Positions 35,685 through 47,249 of a DNA stretch of 64,000 bases are shown piece by piece (the stretch's first letter is position 1; each line of letters starts with the position of its first letter). The position numbers and the translations under genes are program-made. The stretch comes from Paraglaciecola sp. L3A3 (lineage in GTDB: Bacteria; Pseudomonadota; Gammaproteobacteria; Enterobacterales; Alteromonadaceae): positions 372,001 to 436,000 of the forward strand of contig NZ_CP047023.1 of the NCBI RefSeq assembly GCF_009796765.1, read 5' to 3'. Under the pieces are notes generated by a model. It searched no databases, was not told where the DNA came from, and worked only from the letters and a program-made list of their open reading frames with translations.

Positions 35685-36065
35685 ATGATGAAAGCATTTG
35701 AATTACCCAAATCCATATTATCTTTAGCCGAAGAATTACAAATTATTCAAATAAGTTGGCAGGGAGTAACAGTACAAATTCCCAAATTTGCCGTTTATGC
35801 TATTATTGAAAACCCTATTTTCGACAAAATAATTCATAAAAATCAACGAGATATTGGCTTGTTGAATTTTGGGCGTTACAGTATTCCTATTCTAGATCCT
35901 TTTAGAGGAAACATAGAGCCACAACCCAATTATGCTGTAGTGATAAGTCATAGCCGAGGCAATCTCTTTGGCTTATATGGCTATCCTGCTGATTGTGTTG
36001 ATCCAGATGTGCATATTTCTTCTTATCACGGCTCAGTGCCAAGGATAGTCAGGGATTATGTTTAA
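35685..36065 (+). CDS. CheW-like domain protein
   Basis: 126 residues. The order VQIPKFAVYAIIE, GRYSIPILDPFRG, YAVVISHSRGNLFGLYGYPADCVD matches a CheW-like beta barrel (ligand loop, PILD strand, then a glycine-rich strand). No other chemotaxis gene is nearby, so it may be a stand-alone scaffold. It converges with queG with a four-base overlap. Confidence 0.6.
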   Translation: MMKAFELPKSILSLAEELQIIQISWQGVTVQIPKFAVYAIIENPIFDKIIHKNQRDIGLLNFGRYSIPILDPFRGNIEPQPNYAVVISHSRGNLFGLYGYPADCVDPDVHISSYHGSVPRIVRDYV

Positions 36066-37210
36066 GCATCTCTAGGTAAGCCTTTTTCAATACTGCGTAT
36101 TAACCGCTCAGTGAGTCGGTTTTCTGTTACTTCTTCAAGAAACAGTGACTTGTCTTCTTGCTGTTCTATTGCCCAATGAATATGTTCAGCTACTAGTTCA
36201 CTGGCATTTTTTAAGGCTACTTCTAAAGCCGCTATAATATCAGCAGAATAAGGTGCATTTCCTAAACCAACTGCTATGTTTCTCTGCCAGCGCTCATGAC
36301 CTATTCGTCTAATGGCAGAGCCTTCGGTATTTTTCAAAAATGTATTTTCGTCCCAAGCAAACAAAGCTAATAATTCTTTACCCATCAATTGTTGTCTAGG
36401 ATGAAAATCTTTTTCATCAGTAATGCTGGCATAACGATTCCAAGGGCAAATTAGCTGACAATCATCACAGCCATAAATACGATTACCTATCAGTTTTCTG
36501 TATTCTTCTGGGATTGCGCCTTTTTGCTCTATGGTTAAATAGGAAATACAACGCCTGGCATCTACCACATAAGGTTCAACTATGGCTTGTGTTGGGCAAA
36601 TCGTTAAACACGCTTGACAACTGCCGCAGTTTTCTTCGACTTTTTGATCGATAGGTAAGGGCAGGTCAATAAATAACTCACCCAGAAAAAACCATGAGCC
36701 AGCCTCTTTATTAATTGTAAGAGAGTGTTTGCCTGTCCAACCTATTCCGGCTTTTTCAGCTATGGCATGCTCTAGAACAGGGGCCGAATCAACGAAGGGC
36801 CTAAAATTAAGATGCTGGCATTCGCTACGAATTTTTTCGCCTAGTTTTTTTAAACGAGCACGTAACAATTTATGGTAATCACGACCTAGCGCGTAACGAC
36901 TAATATAGGCTTGGTTTTTATTTTTCAGGGTTTTGGCAAATTCTGCATCGGGGGGCAGGTAGTCTAAACGAACACTTATGACCCGAACTGTGCCGGGTAA
37001 TAATTCATCGGGTCTAGCGCGCTTCATCCCATGTTCTGACATATAGTTCATTTCGCCAGAAAAACCTTTATTTAACCACTCTTGTAAGGGGGTTTCATGG
37101 CGAGATAAGTCTACGTCACAAATACCAACTTGCTGAAAACCTAGCTCTTTGCCCCAAGCCTTGATATTTTCTGCTAAAGATAATAATTCTAAAGTGTTAA
37201 ATGATGACAT
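36062..37210 (-). CDS. queG: Epoxyqueuosine reductase
   Basis: Last step of queuosine synthesis for tRNA. ATG 37210 (M-S-S-F-N-T-L) is chosen over 37252, giving about 382 residues. The N-terminal cobalamin-binding part (SGEMNYM, RYALGRDYHKLLR); two 4Fe-4S clusters in C-G-S-C-Q-A-C-L-T-I-C-P and C-D-D-C-Q-L-I-C-P-W; C-terminal HEAT-like region. Its 5' end overlaps the divergent nnr gene by about ten bases. Confidence 0.93.
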   Translation of the reverse strand: MSSFNTLELLSLAENIKAWGKELGFQQVGICDVDLSRHETPLQEWLNKGFSGEMNYMSEHGMKRARPDELLPGTVRVISVRLDYLPPDAEFAKTLKNKNQAYISRYALGRDYHKLLRARLKKLGEKIRSECQHLNFRPFVDSAPVLEHAIAEKAGIGWTGKHSLTINKEAGSWFFLGELFIDLPLPIDQKVEENCGSCQACLTICPTQAIVEPYVVDARRCISYLTIEQKGAIPEEYRKLIGNRIYGCDDCQLICPWNRYASITDEKDFHPRQQLMGKELLALFAWDENTFLKNTEGSAIRRIGHERWQRNIAVGLGNAPYSADIIAALEVALKNASELVAEHIHWAIEQQEDKSLFLEEVTENRLTERLIRSIEKGLPRDA

Positions 37211-38760
37211 TACGAAACCTGTTGAACGAGCAAGCTGCCGAGATTTTAGCATATAAAGCAGTAAGTTCTGAACAAGTGAAAACTCTCGAGCCTAAAGCTG
37301 CAAAAGCTGCTAATTGCCGTATGTATGACTTAATGCTTAGAGCGGGAGAGGCTGCTTTCTCCACGTTAATCAAACATTGGCCATCAATTACCAGAATATT
37401 GGTAGTAGCTGGCAATGGTAATAATGCTGGCGATGCTTATGTTGTGGCAAAGTTAGCTAAATTAGCGGGTAAACAGGTTTCTGTTATTTGTGAAGATCCA
37501 AAACGCAAGTTATTAGGTGATGCCGGTACTGCACAAGCTGAGTGGCATAATATACAAGGCAGCACCTTTACTTTTGCTCAGATTGTTTTCACTGATTATG
37601 AACTTATTGTTGATGGGTTATTAGGTACAGGTCTCACTGGTGAGGTAAGGACTCTTTTTCAACAGGTTATCAATCAAATTAACCAAACTAGTTTGCAAGT
37701 ATTAAGTATTGATTTACCTTCAGGAATGCATGCAAATACTGGTATGCCCCTGCCTATTTGTGTCAAAGCAGATGTAACCGTTACTTTTATTGCACTTAAA
37801 CTTGGCTTAATAACAGGCAAAGGTAAGGAGTTTTGTGGGCAAGTTGAATTCACAGATTTAGCCGTCGGTGATGAATTTTATCAATTAGCGAATGTCGATG
37901 CTCAAGTTGTCAATTGGTCATGGTTACAACCAATTGAAAATAGACCCATCAATGGCAATAAAGGCACCTTTGGTAAACTTTTATGTGTAGGCGGAAACCA
38001 AGGTATGCCAGGTGCTATTCGCTTAAGCGCAGAAGCTGCTTTGCGCACAGGAGCTGGATTAGTTAAGGTTTATTGTCATCAATCGAGTGGGTTACACGTT
38101 GCATCTGGGCGGCCAGAAATTATGTTGCAGTACCAAGATCTAGAAACAGCTTTAGATTGGTGTACTAGTATAGTGATTGGTCCTGGATTAGGCCAAGACC
38201 AATGGGCGGTGCAAAAACTTGAACAATTACTGAAATATTTAGCTGTGACTCCTAAACCGGTAATAATTGATGCAGATGCATTAAATTTATTAGCCCGAAA
38301 AAAAGTCAAATTAGACGTGAAAAAAATATTAGCTAGCTTACCAGCATGTATTTTAACACCACACCCAGGAGAAGCCGCAAGATTATTGGATAGCCAAATA
38401 AGTGTTGTAGAAAGTGATCGTTATCAAGCTTGTAAAGCAATCGCCCAAATGTTTGCTTGCTCATGTGTGCTGAAAGGTGCGGGTACATTAATTTATTCCA
38501 AGCAAGAAAGTGATGAACAGCATAGCTTTATCGTTTGTAATGGTGGAAATCCAGGTATGGCCACTGCAGGAATGGGCGATTTATTAACAGGTATCTTAGG
38601 CGCATTATTGGCTCAGGGAATGTTTGAACAGCAAGCTGCTGTTTATGGAGTCTGCGCTCATGCAGAAGCAGGAGATCGAGTTGCCAGACAGTATGGTCAA
38701 CGTGGTATGATTGCATCAGATCTATTACAGCCTTTACGAGCCATTATAAACGCACTATGA
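37201..38760 (+). CDS. nnr: Bifunctional NAD(P)H-hydrate epimerase/dehydratase
   Basis: 519 residues. N-terminal epimerase ([41 protein letters not shown]) and C-terminal ADP/ATP-dependent dehydratase ([52 protein letters not shown]). It repairs hydrated NADH and NADPH. It overlaps tsaE by four bases at the end and divergent queG at the start. Confidence 0.93.
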   Translation: MMTLRNLLNEQAAEILAYKAVSSEQVKTLEPKAAKAANCRMYDLMLRAGEAAFSTLIKHWPSITRILVVAGNGNNAGDAYVVAKLAKLAGKQVSVICEDPKRKLLGDAGTAQAEWHNIQGSTFTFAQIVFTDYELIVDGLLGTGLTGEVRTLFQQVINQINQTSLQVLSIDLPSGMHANTGMPLPICVKADVTVTFIALKLGLITGKGKEFCGQVEFTDLAVGDEFYQLANVDAQVVNWSWLQPIENRPINGNKGTFGKLLCVGGNQGMPGAIRLSAEAALRTGAGLVKVYCHQSSGLHVASGRPEIMLQYQDLETALDWCTSIVIGPGLGQDQWAVQKLEQLLKYLAVTPKPVIIDADALNLLARKKVKLDVKKILASLPACILTPHPGEAARLLDSQISVVESDRYQACKAIAQMFACSCVLKGAGTLIYSKQESDEQHSFIVCNGGNPGMATAGMGDLLTGILGALLAQGMFEQQAAVYGVCAHAEAGDRVARQYGQRGMIASDLLQPLRAIINAL

Positions 38761-39248
38761 ACTTATTGACTGGAACCTCATCCAATTCTGATGAATTACA
38801 ATTTGCTTTAGCTGATGAAGCAGCCACAGTTACTTTGGCTAAAAGGTTAGCTAAGTATTGCCAACAATCAATGATCATATATTTGGAAGGTGATTTAGGC
38901 GCAGGTAAAACCACCTTTAGCCGTGGATTTATTCAAGGTATGGGGCATGTAGGTAATGTTAAAAGTCCTACTTATACCTTAGTTGAGCCTTATGAATTAG
39001 ACTCCTGGCGAATTTTTCATTTTGATTTATATCGTTTGTCCGATCCTGAAGAGTTAGAGTTTATGGGAATTAGAGATTATTTCGCTGATGACTGTATTTG
39101 TCTGATTGAATGGCCTGATAAAGGTGCTGGGCTCTTGGCAGCAGCAGATTTACACATTAGTATTGAATATCAGCAAACAGGACGAACTTTATCGATGCAA
39201 GCCCTGTCTGAGAAAGGTCAGGATTTAATTAAACAGTTAGTGATATAA
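38757..39248 (+). CDS. tsaE: tRNA threonylcarbamoyladenosine ATPase TsaE
   Basis: 163 residues. Walker A in [34 protein letters not shown] and IEWPDKG. It works with TsaB and TsaD to make t6A37 in tRNA. The start overlaps the end of nnr (ATGA). Confidence 0.95.
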   Translation: MNLLTGTSSNSDELQFALADEAATVTLAKRLAKYCQQSMIIYLEGDLGAGKTTFSRGFIQGMGHVGNVKSPTYTLVEPYELDSWRIFHFDLYRLSDPEELEFMGIRDYFADDCICLIEWPDKGAGLLAAADLHISIEYQQTGRTLSMQALSEKGQDLIKQLVI

Positions 39249-39256
39249 AAACAATA

Positions 39257-40594
39257 ATGCAGATGTTTTGGGTACAGAAAGTAAAAAATATAGTCACTAG
39301 CATTGTATTGTTAGTGCTAAGTTTCAGTGTTTTTGCACAAAACCATGTTGAAGGTTTGCGTATTTGGCCATCGCCTAGCACAACCCGCTTAGTTTTTGAT
39401 CTTGCTGACAGCCCCAAATATACTTATTTCACCTTGTCTAAACCCGAACGTTTAGTATTAGATATTGAAAACACTAAAAAATCATTCGATTTTTCGAAAG
39501 TTAGCAATGACAGTAATTTGGTGAAAAAAGTACGTTACAGTACGGCTAAAGATAAGCAGTCGATAAGAGTGGTGATTGAACTAAGCAAGAAGTTAGAACA
39601 AAGTATTTTTGCTTTACCACCGACTGAGCCTTATGGCGATCGATTAGTCATTGATTTAACGGATGGAGATGAACCGTCTAGCCCACAGATAGTGCTAAAT
39701 TCTAGATCCACTACTGACCGAGATATTGTCATAGTGATTGATGCCGGTCACGGTGGTGAAGATCCTGGCTCAATCGGTCGCGCCAAAAGTTATGAAAAAA
39801 ATGTCACTTTAGGTATAGCTAAACGTTTACAAACACTGATTCAGCAAGAGCCTGGTTTAAAAGCCGTAATGACACGAACCGGTGATTATTATATTTCACC
39901 GAATAAACGCCCTGAAATTGCAAGAAAACACAAAGCAGATTTGTTTGTTTCTGTTCATGCCGATGCTTTTATTACGCCACAGCCCAGCGGTGCATCAGTG
40001 TGGGTGTTGTCGATGAAACGAGCTAACAGTGAATTAGGTCGATGGATGGAAAGAACCGAACGACACTCTGAATTGTTAGGAGGGGCGGCTGAAGTGATTC
40101 AAGATACTGCCAATGAACGTTATTTAGCTGAAGCTTTATTAGATATGTCCATGGATCATTCATTAACCACTAGTTATGACTTAAGTAGAGATGTTATTTC
40201 GCAGTTAGGGCGAGTGACTAAAATGCATAAAAAAACACCTCAAGCGGCAAGTTTGGCGGTGTTAACCTCACCCGATATCCCCTCTATTTTGGTTGAGACG
40301 GGTTTTATATCTAATCCACGTGAAGAAAAAAACTTAAACTGGTCTACCTATAGACAAAAATTAGCAGTTTCAATTTTTGCTGGCATTAAACAACATTTTA
40401 GAGATTCACCGCCTGATGGTTCTTTATGGGCTAGTCAAAAAAGACAAATTCGTACCCATAAAGTACGCAGCGGAGAGTCTTTGTCTTTATTAGCTCAGCG
40501 TTATAATGTGCCAATTAGCCAACTTAAACGAGCGAATAAAATGAACTCAGATGTGGTTAAAATTGGGCAAGTTTTAACTATTCCTCGAACCTAA
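39257..40594 (+). CDS. amiB: N-acetylmuramoyl-L-alanine amidase (AmiB type)
   Basis: 445 residues. Signal peptide (about 1-27, ending VFA), AMIN domain at about 30-130, zinc amidase_3 domain with V-I-D-A-G-H-G-G-E-D-P-G, FVSVHADAF and VETGFISN, then a C-terminal LysM (VRSGESLSLLAQRYNV). It splits septal peptidoglycan during cell separation and is normally activated by LytM factors. Confidence 0.93.
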   Translation: MQMFWVQKVKNIVTSIVLLVLSFSVFAQNHVEGLRIWPSPSTTRLVFDLADSPKYTYFTLSKPERLVLDIENTKKSFDFSKVSNDSNLVKKVRYSTAKDKQSIRVVIELSKKLEQSIFALPPTEPYGDRLVIDLTDGDEPSSPQIVLNSRSTTDRDIVIVIDAGHGGEDPGSIGRAKSYEKNVTLGIAKRLQTLIQQEPGLKAVMTRTGDYYISPNKRPEIARKHKADLFVSVHADAFITPQPSGASVWVLSMKRANSELGRWMERTERHSELLGGAAEVIQDTANERYLAEALLDMSMDHSLTTSYDLSRDVISQLGRVTKMHKKTPQAASLAVLTSPDIPSILVETGFISNPREEKNLNWSTYRQKLAVSIFAGIKQHFRDSPPDGSLWASQKRQIRTHKVRSGESLSLLAQRYNVPISQLKRANKMNSDVVKIGQVLTIPRT

Positions 40595-40636
40595 TCAGTT
40601 CACTTGTCACACTTCATATTTAAGCAAGGCGAAAGT

Positions 40637-42430
40637 TTGTCAATTCAAATACTTCCAGCGAGACTCGCTAACCAAATTGCTGCCGGGGAGGTAGTAGAAC
40701 GTCCTTCATCTGTGGTTAAAGAGTTAGTCGAGAATAGCTTAGATTCAGGTGCCACTTCGATTGAAATTGAAATCGAAAAAGGCGGCCATAAACGTATTCT
40801 TATTCGTGATAATGGTTCTGGTATCCCTAATGATGAATTGGCGTTAGCTCTGAGTCGCCATGCAACCAGTAAAATAACCTGTTTAGATGACTTGGAAGCC
40901 ATTGCTAGTTTAGGGTTTCGTGGTGAAGCTCTGGCCAGTATTAGTTCTGTATCGCGCCTTACACTGACCTCTAAACCTGCAAAGCAACAACAAGCGTGGC
41001 AAGCGCATTGTGAAGGTCGAGATATGGAGGTTCAGGTTAATCCTGTAGCGCATCCTGATGGGACCAGTGTTGATGTGGCTGATTTGTTTTTTAATACCCC
41101 CGCTAGACGAAAATTTTTAAAAACTGAAAAAACCGAATTTGTGCATATAGATGAAGTGCTTAGACGCATTGCATTAAGCCGATTTGATGTCAGTTTTAGC
41201 CTAAAACATAATGGAAAAGTATTACGTAAATACCCTGCTGTGTCGCAAAGCGCTAATCAATTAAAGCGGTTAACTGCCATATGTGGAAAAAATTTTTCAG
41301 ATAATTGTATCGAGTTAAATAGCCAATATGAAAAATTTGAATTAACAGGTTGGGTGTTACCGCCAACAAATGAAATCAATGGCGCAGAGTTTCAATATGT
41401 TTATGTAAATGGCCGTATGATGCGCGATAAGTTAATTAATCACGCCATTCGACAAGCTTTTGAAACGATTGAAAATATAGAGTTTAGAGCAGCTTATGTA
41501 TTGTATCTCAGCATAGAACATGACCAAGTAGATGTGAATGTGCACCCTGCAAAACATGAAGTGCGGTTTCATCAGGCTCGTCTGGTACATGACTTTATTT
41601 ATCGGGCTTTAGACGATGCCTTACAACAATTTTTGCAAGAAAACAGTAGAGTAGGGACGACGGTTCTACCCTCAGTTGAACCTGCGCATGATTATATTCA
41701 GCCTTTGCAGTCTACAACTGAGTCTAATCTGAGTGAAAGAAATACCGAGGCATACACTAGAGATACTGATGCTTATCCATCTTCCCGTGGCAGTTTATCT
41801 GCAGGTTCTGTTGAGAATAGACAATTCGTAGGCAAGAGTAATAGCCAAGCTTTTAATGGTTATCAGCAATTAATGGCTAAGTCAGAATTTGAGACTGCAA
41901 CTTCTAGTGCAAGGGATGCAGGGCAATGGGTACGCCTTAATCATAGGCAAATTTTGTTCGCTTTTGAGGATAAACATTACCTGATGCCAATTGCCAAGTT
42001 ACAACTTGCTGTATTATCGAATATGTACCAAGACTCCCCACCAATTAGTCAACCTTTGTTGATGCCTGTTTCAATTGAAGCGGATGCAGATTTATTGGCT
42101 CAAGCTAAATTTTTATATCAACCACTTTTACGCAGTAGTGTCGAAATTGGCTGGACACCTAAAAGGGTCATATTACGTAAAGTGCCAGCTGGATTGAGAC
42201 AGTTTCGTTGGGCAGATTGTTTGCAGGGTATTTTGACTTGTACAAATCAAGATGTATTAGCGGTTCGTCAACACTTACTTGCTAAAATGGTTGAAAATAA
42301 CAATGTCAGCAATGCTCAATTGCAGGCTTTATGGTTGCAGTTTTTCAACCAAACTGGCGATTTTGCTGAGCAGATAAAACAGTACGCTAAACCTATCCCC
42401 TTAACTGAATTGTTATCTAACTATGAGTAG
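40637..42430 (+). CDS. mutL: DNA mismatch repair protein MutL
   Basis: GHKL ATPase: N-terminal [38 protein letters not shown] and [19 protein letters not shown]-terminal dimerisation domain after a long Ser/Thr-rich linker. TTG 40637 (M-S-I-Q-I-L-P) matches the family start and has AAGGCGA upstream; an earlier TTG at 40604 adds eleven residues and is less likely. About 598 residues. Confidence 0.93.
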   Translation: MSIQILPARLANQIAAGEVVERPSSVVKELVENSLDSGATSIEIEIEKGGHKRILIRDNGSGIPNDELALALSRHATSKITCLDDLEAIASLGFRGEALASISSVSRLTLTSKPAKQQQAWQAHCEGRDMEVQVNPVAHPDGTSVDVADLFFNTPARRKFLKTEKTEFVHIDEVLRRIALSRFDVSFSLKHNGKVLRKYPAVSQSANQLKRLTAICGKNFSDNCIELNSQYEKFELTGWVLPPTNEINGAEFQYVYVNGRMMRDKLINHAIRQAFETIENIEFRAAYVLYLSIEHDQVDVNVHPAKHEVRFHQARLVHDFIYRALDDALQQFLQENSRVGTTVLPSVEPAHDYIQPLQSTTESNLSERNTEAYTRDTDAYPSSRGSLSAGSVENRQFVGKSNSQAFNGYQQLMAKSEFETATSSARDAGQWVRLNHRQILFAFEDKHYLMPIAKLQLAVLSNMYQDSPPISQPLLMPVSIEADADLLAQAKFLYQPLLRSSVEIGWTPKRVILRKVPAGLRQFRWADCLQGILTCTNQDVLAVRQHLLAKMVENNNVSNAQLQALWLQFFNQTGDFAEQIKQYAKPIPLTELLSNYE

Positions 42431-43376
42431 TGTTAGCGAAATGCAAAAGATACAACTGCCTCAGGCCTTGTTTTTAATGGGGCCTACTGCATCGGGTAAA
42501 ACTGAATTAGCCATCCAGTTGTGTGAAAGGTTTCCCTGCGAAATTATTAGTGTAGATTCTGCATTGATCTACAAAGGCATGGATATTGGCACGGCCAAAC
42601 CGAGTGACGCTGAATTAAAAAGAGCCCCTCACAGGTTAATCGATATTTTAGATCCTGCAGAAAGTTATTCTGTAGCTGAATTTAGACGTGATGCTTTGCA
42701 GGCAATGCAAGAAATCACAGCACGGGGAAATATTCCATTATTAGTGGGTGGCACTATGATGTACTACAAATCTTTACTTGATGGTTTGTCCCCCTTGCCT
42801 GAATCGGATGCTGCTATACGCCAAGTCATTGAGCAACAAGCCGGCGAACTTGGTTGGCACGAATTACATAGGCAATTGGCCGAAGTGGATCCTATATCAG
42901 CAGAACGTATTCATCCTAATGATCCACAAAGGTTAACCAGAGCATTGGAAGTTTACCGTTTAACGGCTCGATCTATGACTGAGTTGATGGCGACTAAATC
43001 AGCGCCGATACCCTACGAAATAAAACAGTTTAGCATTGCCCCACAAGATCGAGCTGTGCTGCATGACAGAATTGCTCAACGATTTCAGTTGATGATTGAT
43101 GCAGGTTTTCAACTTGAGGTTGAAAAATTAAAACAGCGCCCCGATTTACATTTAAACTTACCTTCTATGCGTTGTGTAGGTTACCGTCAAATGTGGCAGT
43201 ACTTAGATAATGAATACGATTTTATTGAAATGCGTAATAAGTCGCTTGCTGCTACTCGACAGTTGGCTAAAAGACAATTAACATGGCTACGTAGTTGGGA
43301 AAATATTTACACTCTAGACACGTTTTGTAACGACAATTTGTCAAAAGTAATACAACTAAGCGGAATTCGACTATAG
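42423..43376 (+). CDS. miaA: tRNA dimethylallyltransferase
   Basis: 317 residues. P-loop [51 protein letters not shown] and [12 protein letters not shown]. It adds the isopentenyl group to A37 of tRNAs reading UNN codons. Overlaps mutL by eight bases; hfq follows. Confidence 0.95.
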   Translation: MSSVSEMQKIQLPQALFLMGPTASGKTELAIQLCERFPCEIISVDSALIYKGMDIGTAKPSDAELKRAPHRLIDILDPAESYSVAEFRRDALQAMQEITARGNIPLLVGGTMMYYKSLLDGLSPLPESDAAIRQVIEQQAGELGWHELHRQLAEVDPISAERIHPNDPQRLTRALEVYRLTARSMTELMATKSAPIPYEIKQFSIAPQDRAVLHDRIAQRFQLMIDAGFQLEVEKLKQRPDLHLNLPSMRCVGYRQMWQYLDNEYDFIEMRNKSLAATRQLAKRQLTWLRSWENIYTLDTFCNDNLSKVIQLSGIRL

Positions 43377-43451
43377 TCGAGTCTATACAGCTAAATGTTT
43401 TACTGTATAATCGAATTTGCAGTAAATTTCATAATAAAAAGAAAAGGATAG

Positions 43452-43700
<249 letters not shown>

Positions 43701-43723
43701 TTTGATAGGTATAGGAGAACGGC

Positions 43724-45010
43724 TTGTTTGACCGTTATGAAGCAGGTGAGCAAGCTGTTTTAGTACATGTAGAATTTGCCGATGAAAATAGCAAAGAAGA
43801 TTTATTAGAACTACAGTTATTGGTGTCTTCTGCTGGTGTAAATGCAATTGATGTTGTGACTGGATCCCGTCAAGCGCCTCATCCTCGTTATTTTGTTGGT
43901 AGTGGTAAAGCTGAAGAAATTGCTAATGCAGTGCGAACTCTGCAAGCAGACGTGGTTATATTTAACCATAGTTTATCCCCTTCTCAAGAACGTAATCTAG
44001 AACAATTATGTCAATGTCGAGTACTTGATCGTACTGGGCTTATTTTGGATATTTTTTCCCAGCGCGCCCGTACTCACGAAGGTAAGTTACAAGTCGAACT
44101 AGCACAACTTCGGCATATCAGTACGCGGTTAATTCGAGGCTGGACTCACCTAGATAAACAAAAAGGTGGCATAGGGTTACGTGGCCCAGGTGAAAGTCAA
44201 CTTGAAACTGACCGACGATTATTAAGGGCAAGGGTTAAGTCAATTCAAGGTCGTTTAGTAAAAGTTCAGAAACAGCGTGAGCAAGGTCGTCGAGCAAGAA
44301 TTCGTGCAGAAATTCCAACGGTTTCATTAGTTGGATATACTAACGCAGGCAAGTCGACATTATTTAACGAAATGACTAATGCAGCTGTTTATGCGGCTGA
44401 CCAGCTGTTTGCAACCTTAGATCCAACACTTAGAAAAATTCAGTTACAAGATGTGGGTTCAGCAATTCTTGCTGATACGGTTGGTTTTATTCGACATCTC
44501 CCCCATGATCTAATTGCAGCTTTTAAAGCAACCTTGCAAGAAACGCAGCAAGCTAACTTGTTATTGCATGTGGTTGACTATTCTGATGACCAATTTAGAG
44601 AGAATATTGATCAAGTAAATGATGTTTTAGAAGAAATTGAAGCTGATGATATTCAGCAATTGGTGGTATGCAATAAAATCGATAGAATGGAAGGTGTCGA
44701 AGCAAAAATAGATAGAAATGAAGAAGGTGTACCAATAAGAGTTTGGTTGTCGGCACAGCAAGGGGTCGGTATCGATTTATTGCTGATTGCGATAACTGAG
44801 TGTCTTTCTGAAAATATGGTACAACATAGTCTATCTATTCCCCCCAATAAAGGTAATTTAAGAGGGGTATTTTTTGAGATGAATTGTATTGCTTCAGAAA
44901 GTTATTCTGAACAAGGAAATTGGCTGGTGGATGTACGCATGGAAGAAAGCGACTGGCTTAGATTAATTAAAAGAGTCGATGAAAATTTAGAGTCTTATAT
45001 AGTCAAATAA
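43724..45010 (+). CDS. hflX: Ribosome-associated GTPase HflX
   Basis: 428 residues from a TTG start with GGAGAA upstream. N-terminal HflX domain (VGSGKAEEIA, FNHSLSPSQERNLE), GxGGIGxRGPGE linker (KGGIGLRGPGESQLE), G domain with G-Y-T-N-A-G-K-S-T, DTVGFI and NKID. Rescues stalled or damaged ribosomes by splitting 70S. Confidence 0.96.
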   Translation: MFDRYEAGEQAVLVHVEFADENSKEDLLELQLLVSSAGVNAIDVVTGSRQAPHPRYFVGSGKAEEIANAVRTLQADVVIFNHSLSPSQERNLEQLCQCRVLDRTGLILDIFSQRARTHEGKLQVELAQLRHISTRLIRGWTHLDKQKGGIGLRGPGESQLETDRRLLRARVKSIQGRLVKVQKQREQGRRARIRAEIPTVSLVGYTNAGKSTLFNEMTNAAVYAADQLFATLDPTLRKIQLQDVGSAILADTVGFIRHLPHDLIAAFKATLQETQQANLLLHVVDYSDDQFRENIDQVNDVLEEIEADDIQQLVVCNKIDRMEGVEAKIDRNEEGVPIRVWLSAQQGVGIDLLLIAITECLSENMVQHSLSIPPNKGNLRGVFFEMNCIASESYSEQGNWLVDVRMEESDWLRLIKRVDENLESYIVK

Positions 45011-45093
45011 TAAATTTATTAGTTTGTTAAAAATAACAGGCTAACAATTACAACATTTATAAACTTATTGAATTAACTAGTTGGAGAGTAATC

Positions 45094-46245
45094 ATGGCTT
45101 GGAATGAGCCCGGTGGGAACAATAACGACCCTTGGAAAAATAAGGGCGGCAAAAATCAAGGACCGCCAGATTTAGACGAGGTGTTTAAAAACTTGATGAA
45201 TAAATTTGGCAAGTTCGGTGGTGGCGATGGTAATTCATCTGGGGGTAAAGGCCTAGGTGGGATCGGTGCAATTGTTATTATCGGAATTTTAGTGGCAGCT
45301 TGGGCTGTGAGTGGTTTTTATACTATTCGTGAAGCCGAGCGTGGTGTGGTGTTGCGTTTTGGTGAGTTTAGTCACTTTGTTGAACCTGGACTTCGTTGGA
45401 AGCCTAGTCTTATCGACACAGTCAGACCCGTTGACGTGCAAACTGTACGTTCTATGCCATCTTCTGGCTCTATGTTGACGGAAGACGAAAACGTAGTGCG
45501 TGTTGAAATGGAAGTTCAATACCGTATCACAGAACCGTATAAATATAGCTTTGCAGTCACGAGTCCTGAAGAAAGTCTAAGTCAGGCTTTTGATAGCGCT
45601 ATCCGTTATGTAGTAGGTCATTCAAAAATGGATGATGTATTAACTAGCGGCCGTGAGACTGCCAGACAAAGTGTACGTGATGAATTAACCAGTATCATAG
45701 AGTCCTATGATATGGGGATTTCTATTGTTGATATGAACTTCAAGGATGCTCGTCCACCTGAAGAAGTGAAAGAAGCATTCGATGATGCCATTGCTGCTCA
45801 AGAAGATGAGCAAAGATTCATTAATGAAGCTGAAGCTTATTCTCGTGAAATAGAACCTAGAGCTAGGGGGCAAGTTAACCGTATGGCCCAAGAAGCACAA
45901 GCTTATAAAGAGCGCGTGACTTTGGAAGCGCAAGGTGAAATTGCTCGTTTTGAAGAGTTACTCCCTCAATATACAGCTGCACCAGATGTGACCCGTAGCC
46001 GGATCTATTTGGAAACGTTAGAAGAAGTTTACTCTAATACAAGCAAAATTTTGGTGGATACTGAAGGTACCAGCAACATGATGTATTTACCTTTAGATAA
46101 AATATTAGAAAGACAATCTGGACCTACTATTCCAGCCAATATTCGTAGCACATTAGAAGGGTTACGTAATCAGGATCCCGATCCTCAACCTGTATCAAGT
46201 AATTCTAGAAGCTCTCGCAGTTCTAGTATTCGGACTGGGAGATAA
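45094..46245 (+). CDS. hflK: FtsH modulator HflK
   Basis: 383 residues. Gly/Asn-rich N-terminus (NEPGGNNNDPW), one membrane helix (IGAIVIIGILVAAWAVSGF), SPFH/band-7 domain (AERGVVLRFGEF; ARPPEEVKEAFDDAIAAQEDE), Ser/Arg-rich tail. It forms the cage around FtsH with HflC, whose gene starts three bases later. Confidence 0.96.
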   Translation: MAWNEPGGNNNDPWKNKGGKNQGPPDLDEVFKNLMNKFGKFGGGDGNSSGGKGLGGIGAIVIIGILVAAWAVSGFYTIREAERGVVLRFGEFSHFVEPGLRWKPSLIDTVRPVDVQTVRSMPSSGSMLTEDENVVRVEMEVQYRITEPYKYSFAVTSPEESLSQAFDSAIRYVVGHSKMDDVLTSGRETARQSVRDELTSIIESYDMGISIVDMNFKDARPPEEVKEAFDDAIAAQEDEQRFINEAEAYSREIEPRARGQVNRMAQEAQAYKERVTLEAQGEIARFEELLPQYTAAPDVTRSRIYLETLEEVYSNTSKILVDTEGTSNMMYLPLDKILERQSGPTIPANIRSTLEGLRNQDPDPQPVSSNSRSSRSSSIRTGR

Positions 46246-46248
46246 ACA

Positions 46249-47130
46249 ATGAAGAATTTTTTAGCTCTTATTATTGTGGCTTTAGGCCTACTTACCTTTG
46301 GTTCTTTGTTTGTTGTCGAAGAGGGTAATAAAGCCATTGTTATCCAATTTGGTAAAGTACAAAGAGATAGTAGTACTGATGAAACAACGGTTTTTGAACC
46401 TGGGTTACATTTTAAATTACCGTTTTTTGATCGTGTGGTAAAACTGGATGCACGTATTCAAACTCTAGATGAAGTGCCTGATCGTTTTGTGACTTCTGAG
46501 AAAAAAGATTTAATTGTCGATTTATACGTTAAATGGAAAATTAAAGATTTTGCAAAATACTATCTAGCCACCGGTGGCATTAAAAGTAGTGCTGAAGTCT
46601 TACTACAACAGAAAGTAAACAACGGATTACGTTCTGAGTTTGGTACACGTACCATTCAACAAATTGTATCTGGTGAACGTTCTGAATTAATGGATGAGGC
46701 AATGGAACAAGCTTCTTCTAGTTCAGATGAGTTAGGTATTGAAATTGTAGATGTGCGAGTTAAACAAATTAACTTACCACCTGAAGTACGTAATTTTATA
46801 TTCCAACGTATGCGTACTGAGCGTGAAGCTGTGGCCAGAGAACATCGTTCTGAAGGTCAAGAAAAAGCTGAGTTTATCAAAGCTGACATCGACGCTAAAG
46901 TCACAGTTATGTTAGCTGATGCAGAACGTAACCTACGTAAACTTAAAGGTGAAGGTGAGGCGCAAGCAGCTCAAATTTATGCTGAAACCTATACAAAAGA
47001 TCCTGAATTTTATAGCTTTTTACGTAGTATGGACGCTTACAAGAAGAGTTTTAATTCTAAACAAGATGTAATAGTTGTTGAGCCTGATAGTGACTTCTTT
47101 CGATACATGAAAGGTCAAAAAGGTAAATAA
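46249..47130 (+). CDS. hflC: FtsH modulator HflC
   Basis: 293 residues. N-terminal membrane helix (LALIIVALGLLTFGSLFVV), band-7 domain with GNKAIVIQFGKV, LPPEVRNFIFQRMRTEREA, and a C-terminal YKKSF...SDFFRYMK. Partner of HflK; last gene of the cluster before a strong terminator. Confidence 0.96.
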   Translation: MKNFLALIIVALGLLTFGSLFVVEEGNKAIVIQFGKVQRDSSTDETTVFEPGLHFKLPFFDRVVKLDARIQTLDEVPDRFVTSEKKDLIVDLYVKWKIKDFAKYYLATGGIKSSAEVLLQQKVNNGLRSEFGTRTIQQIVSGERSELMDEAMEQASSSSDELGIEIVDVRVKQINLPPEVRNFIFQRMRTEREAVAREHRSEGQEKAEFIKADIDAKVTVMLADAERNLRKLKGEGEAQAAQIYAETYTKDPEFYSFLRSMDAYKKSFNSKQDVIVVEPDSDFFRYMKGQKGK

Positions 47131-47151
47131 CTTTTAGTTACCAATATAATA

Positions 47152-47177
47152 AAAAAGCGCCGAATGGCGCTTTTTTT
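47152..47177 (+). terminator. Terminator of the hfl operon
   Basis: AAAAAGCGCC and GGCGCTTTTT form a perfect 10-bp stem with loop GAAT and a T run, 22 bases after hflC. Confidence 0.95.
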
Positions 47178-47249
47178 ATAATTACAGATTGGTAATACTT
47201 GTTTTGTAAACTGCGGGTTAGTCAGCGCCCGTAAATTTGTCTGGTCCCA

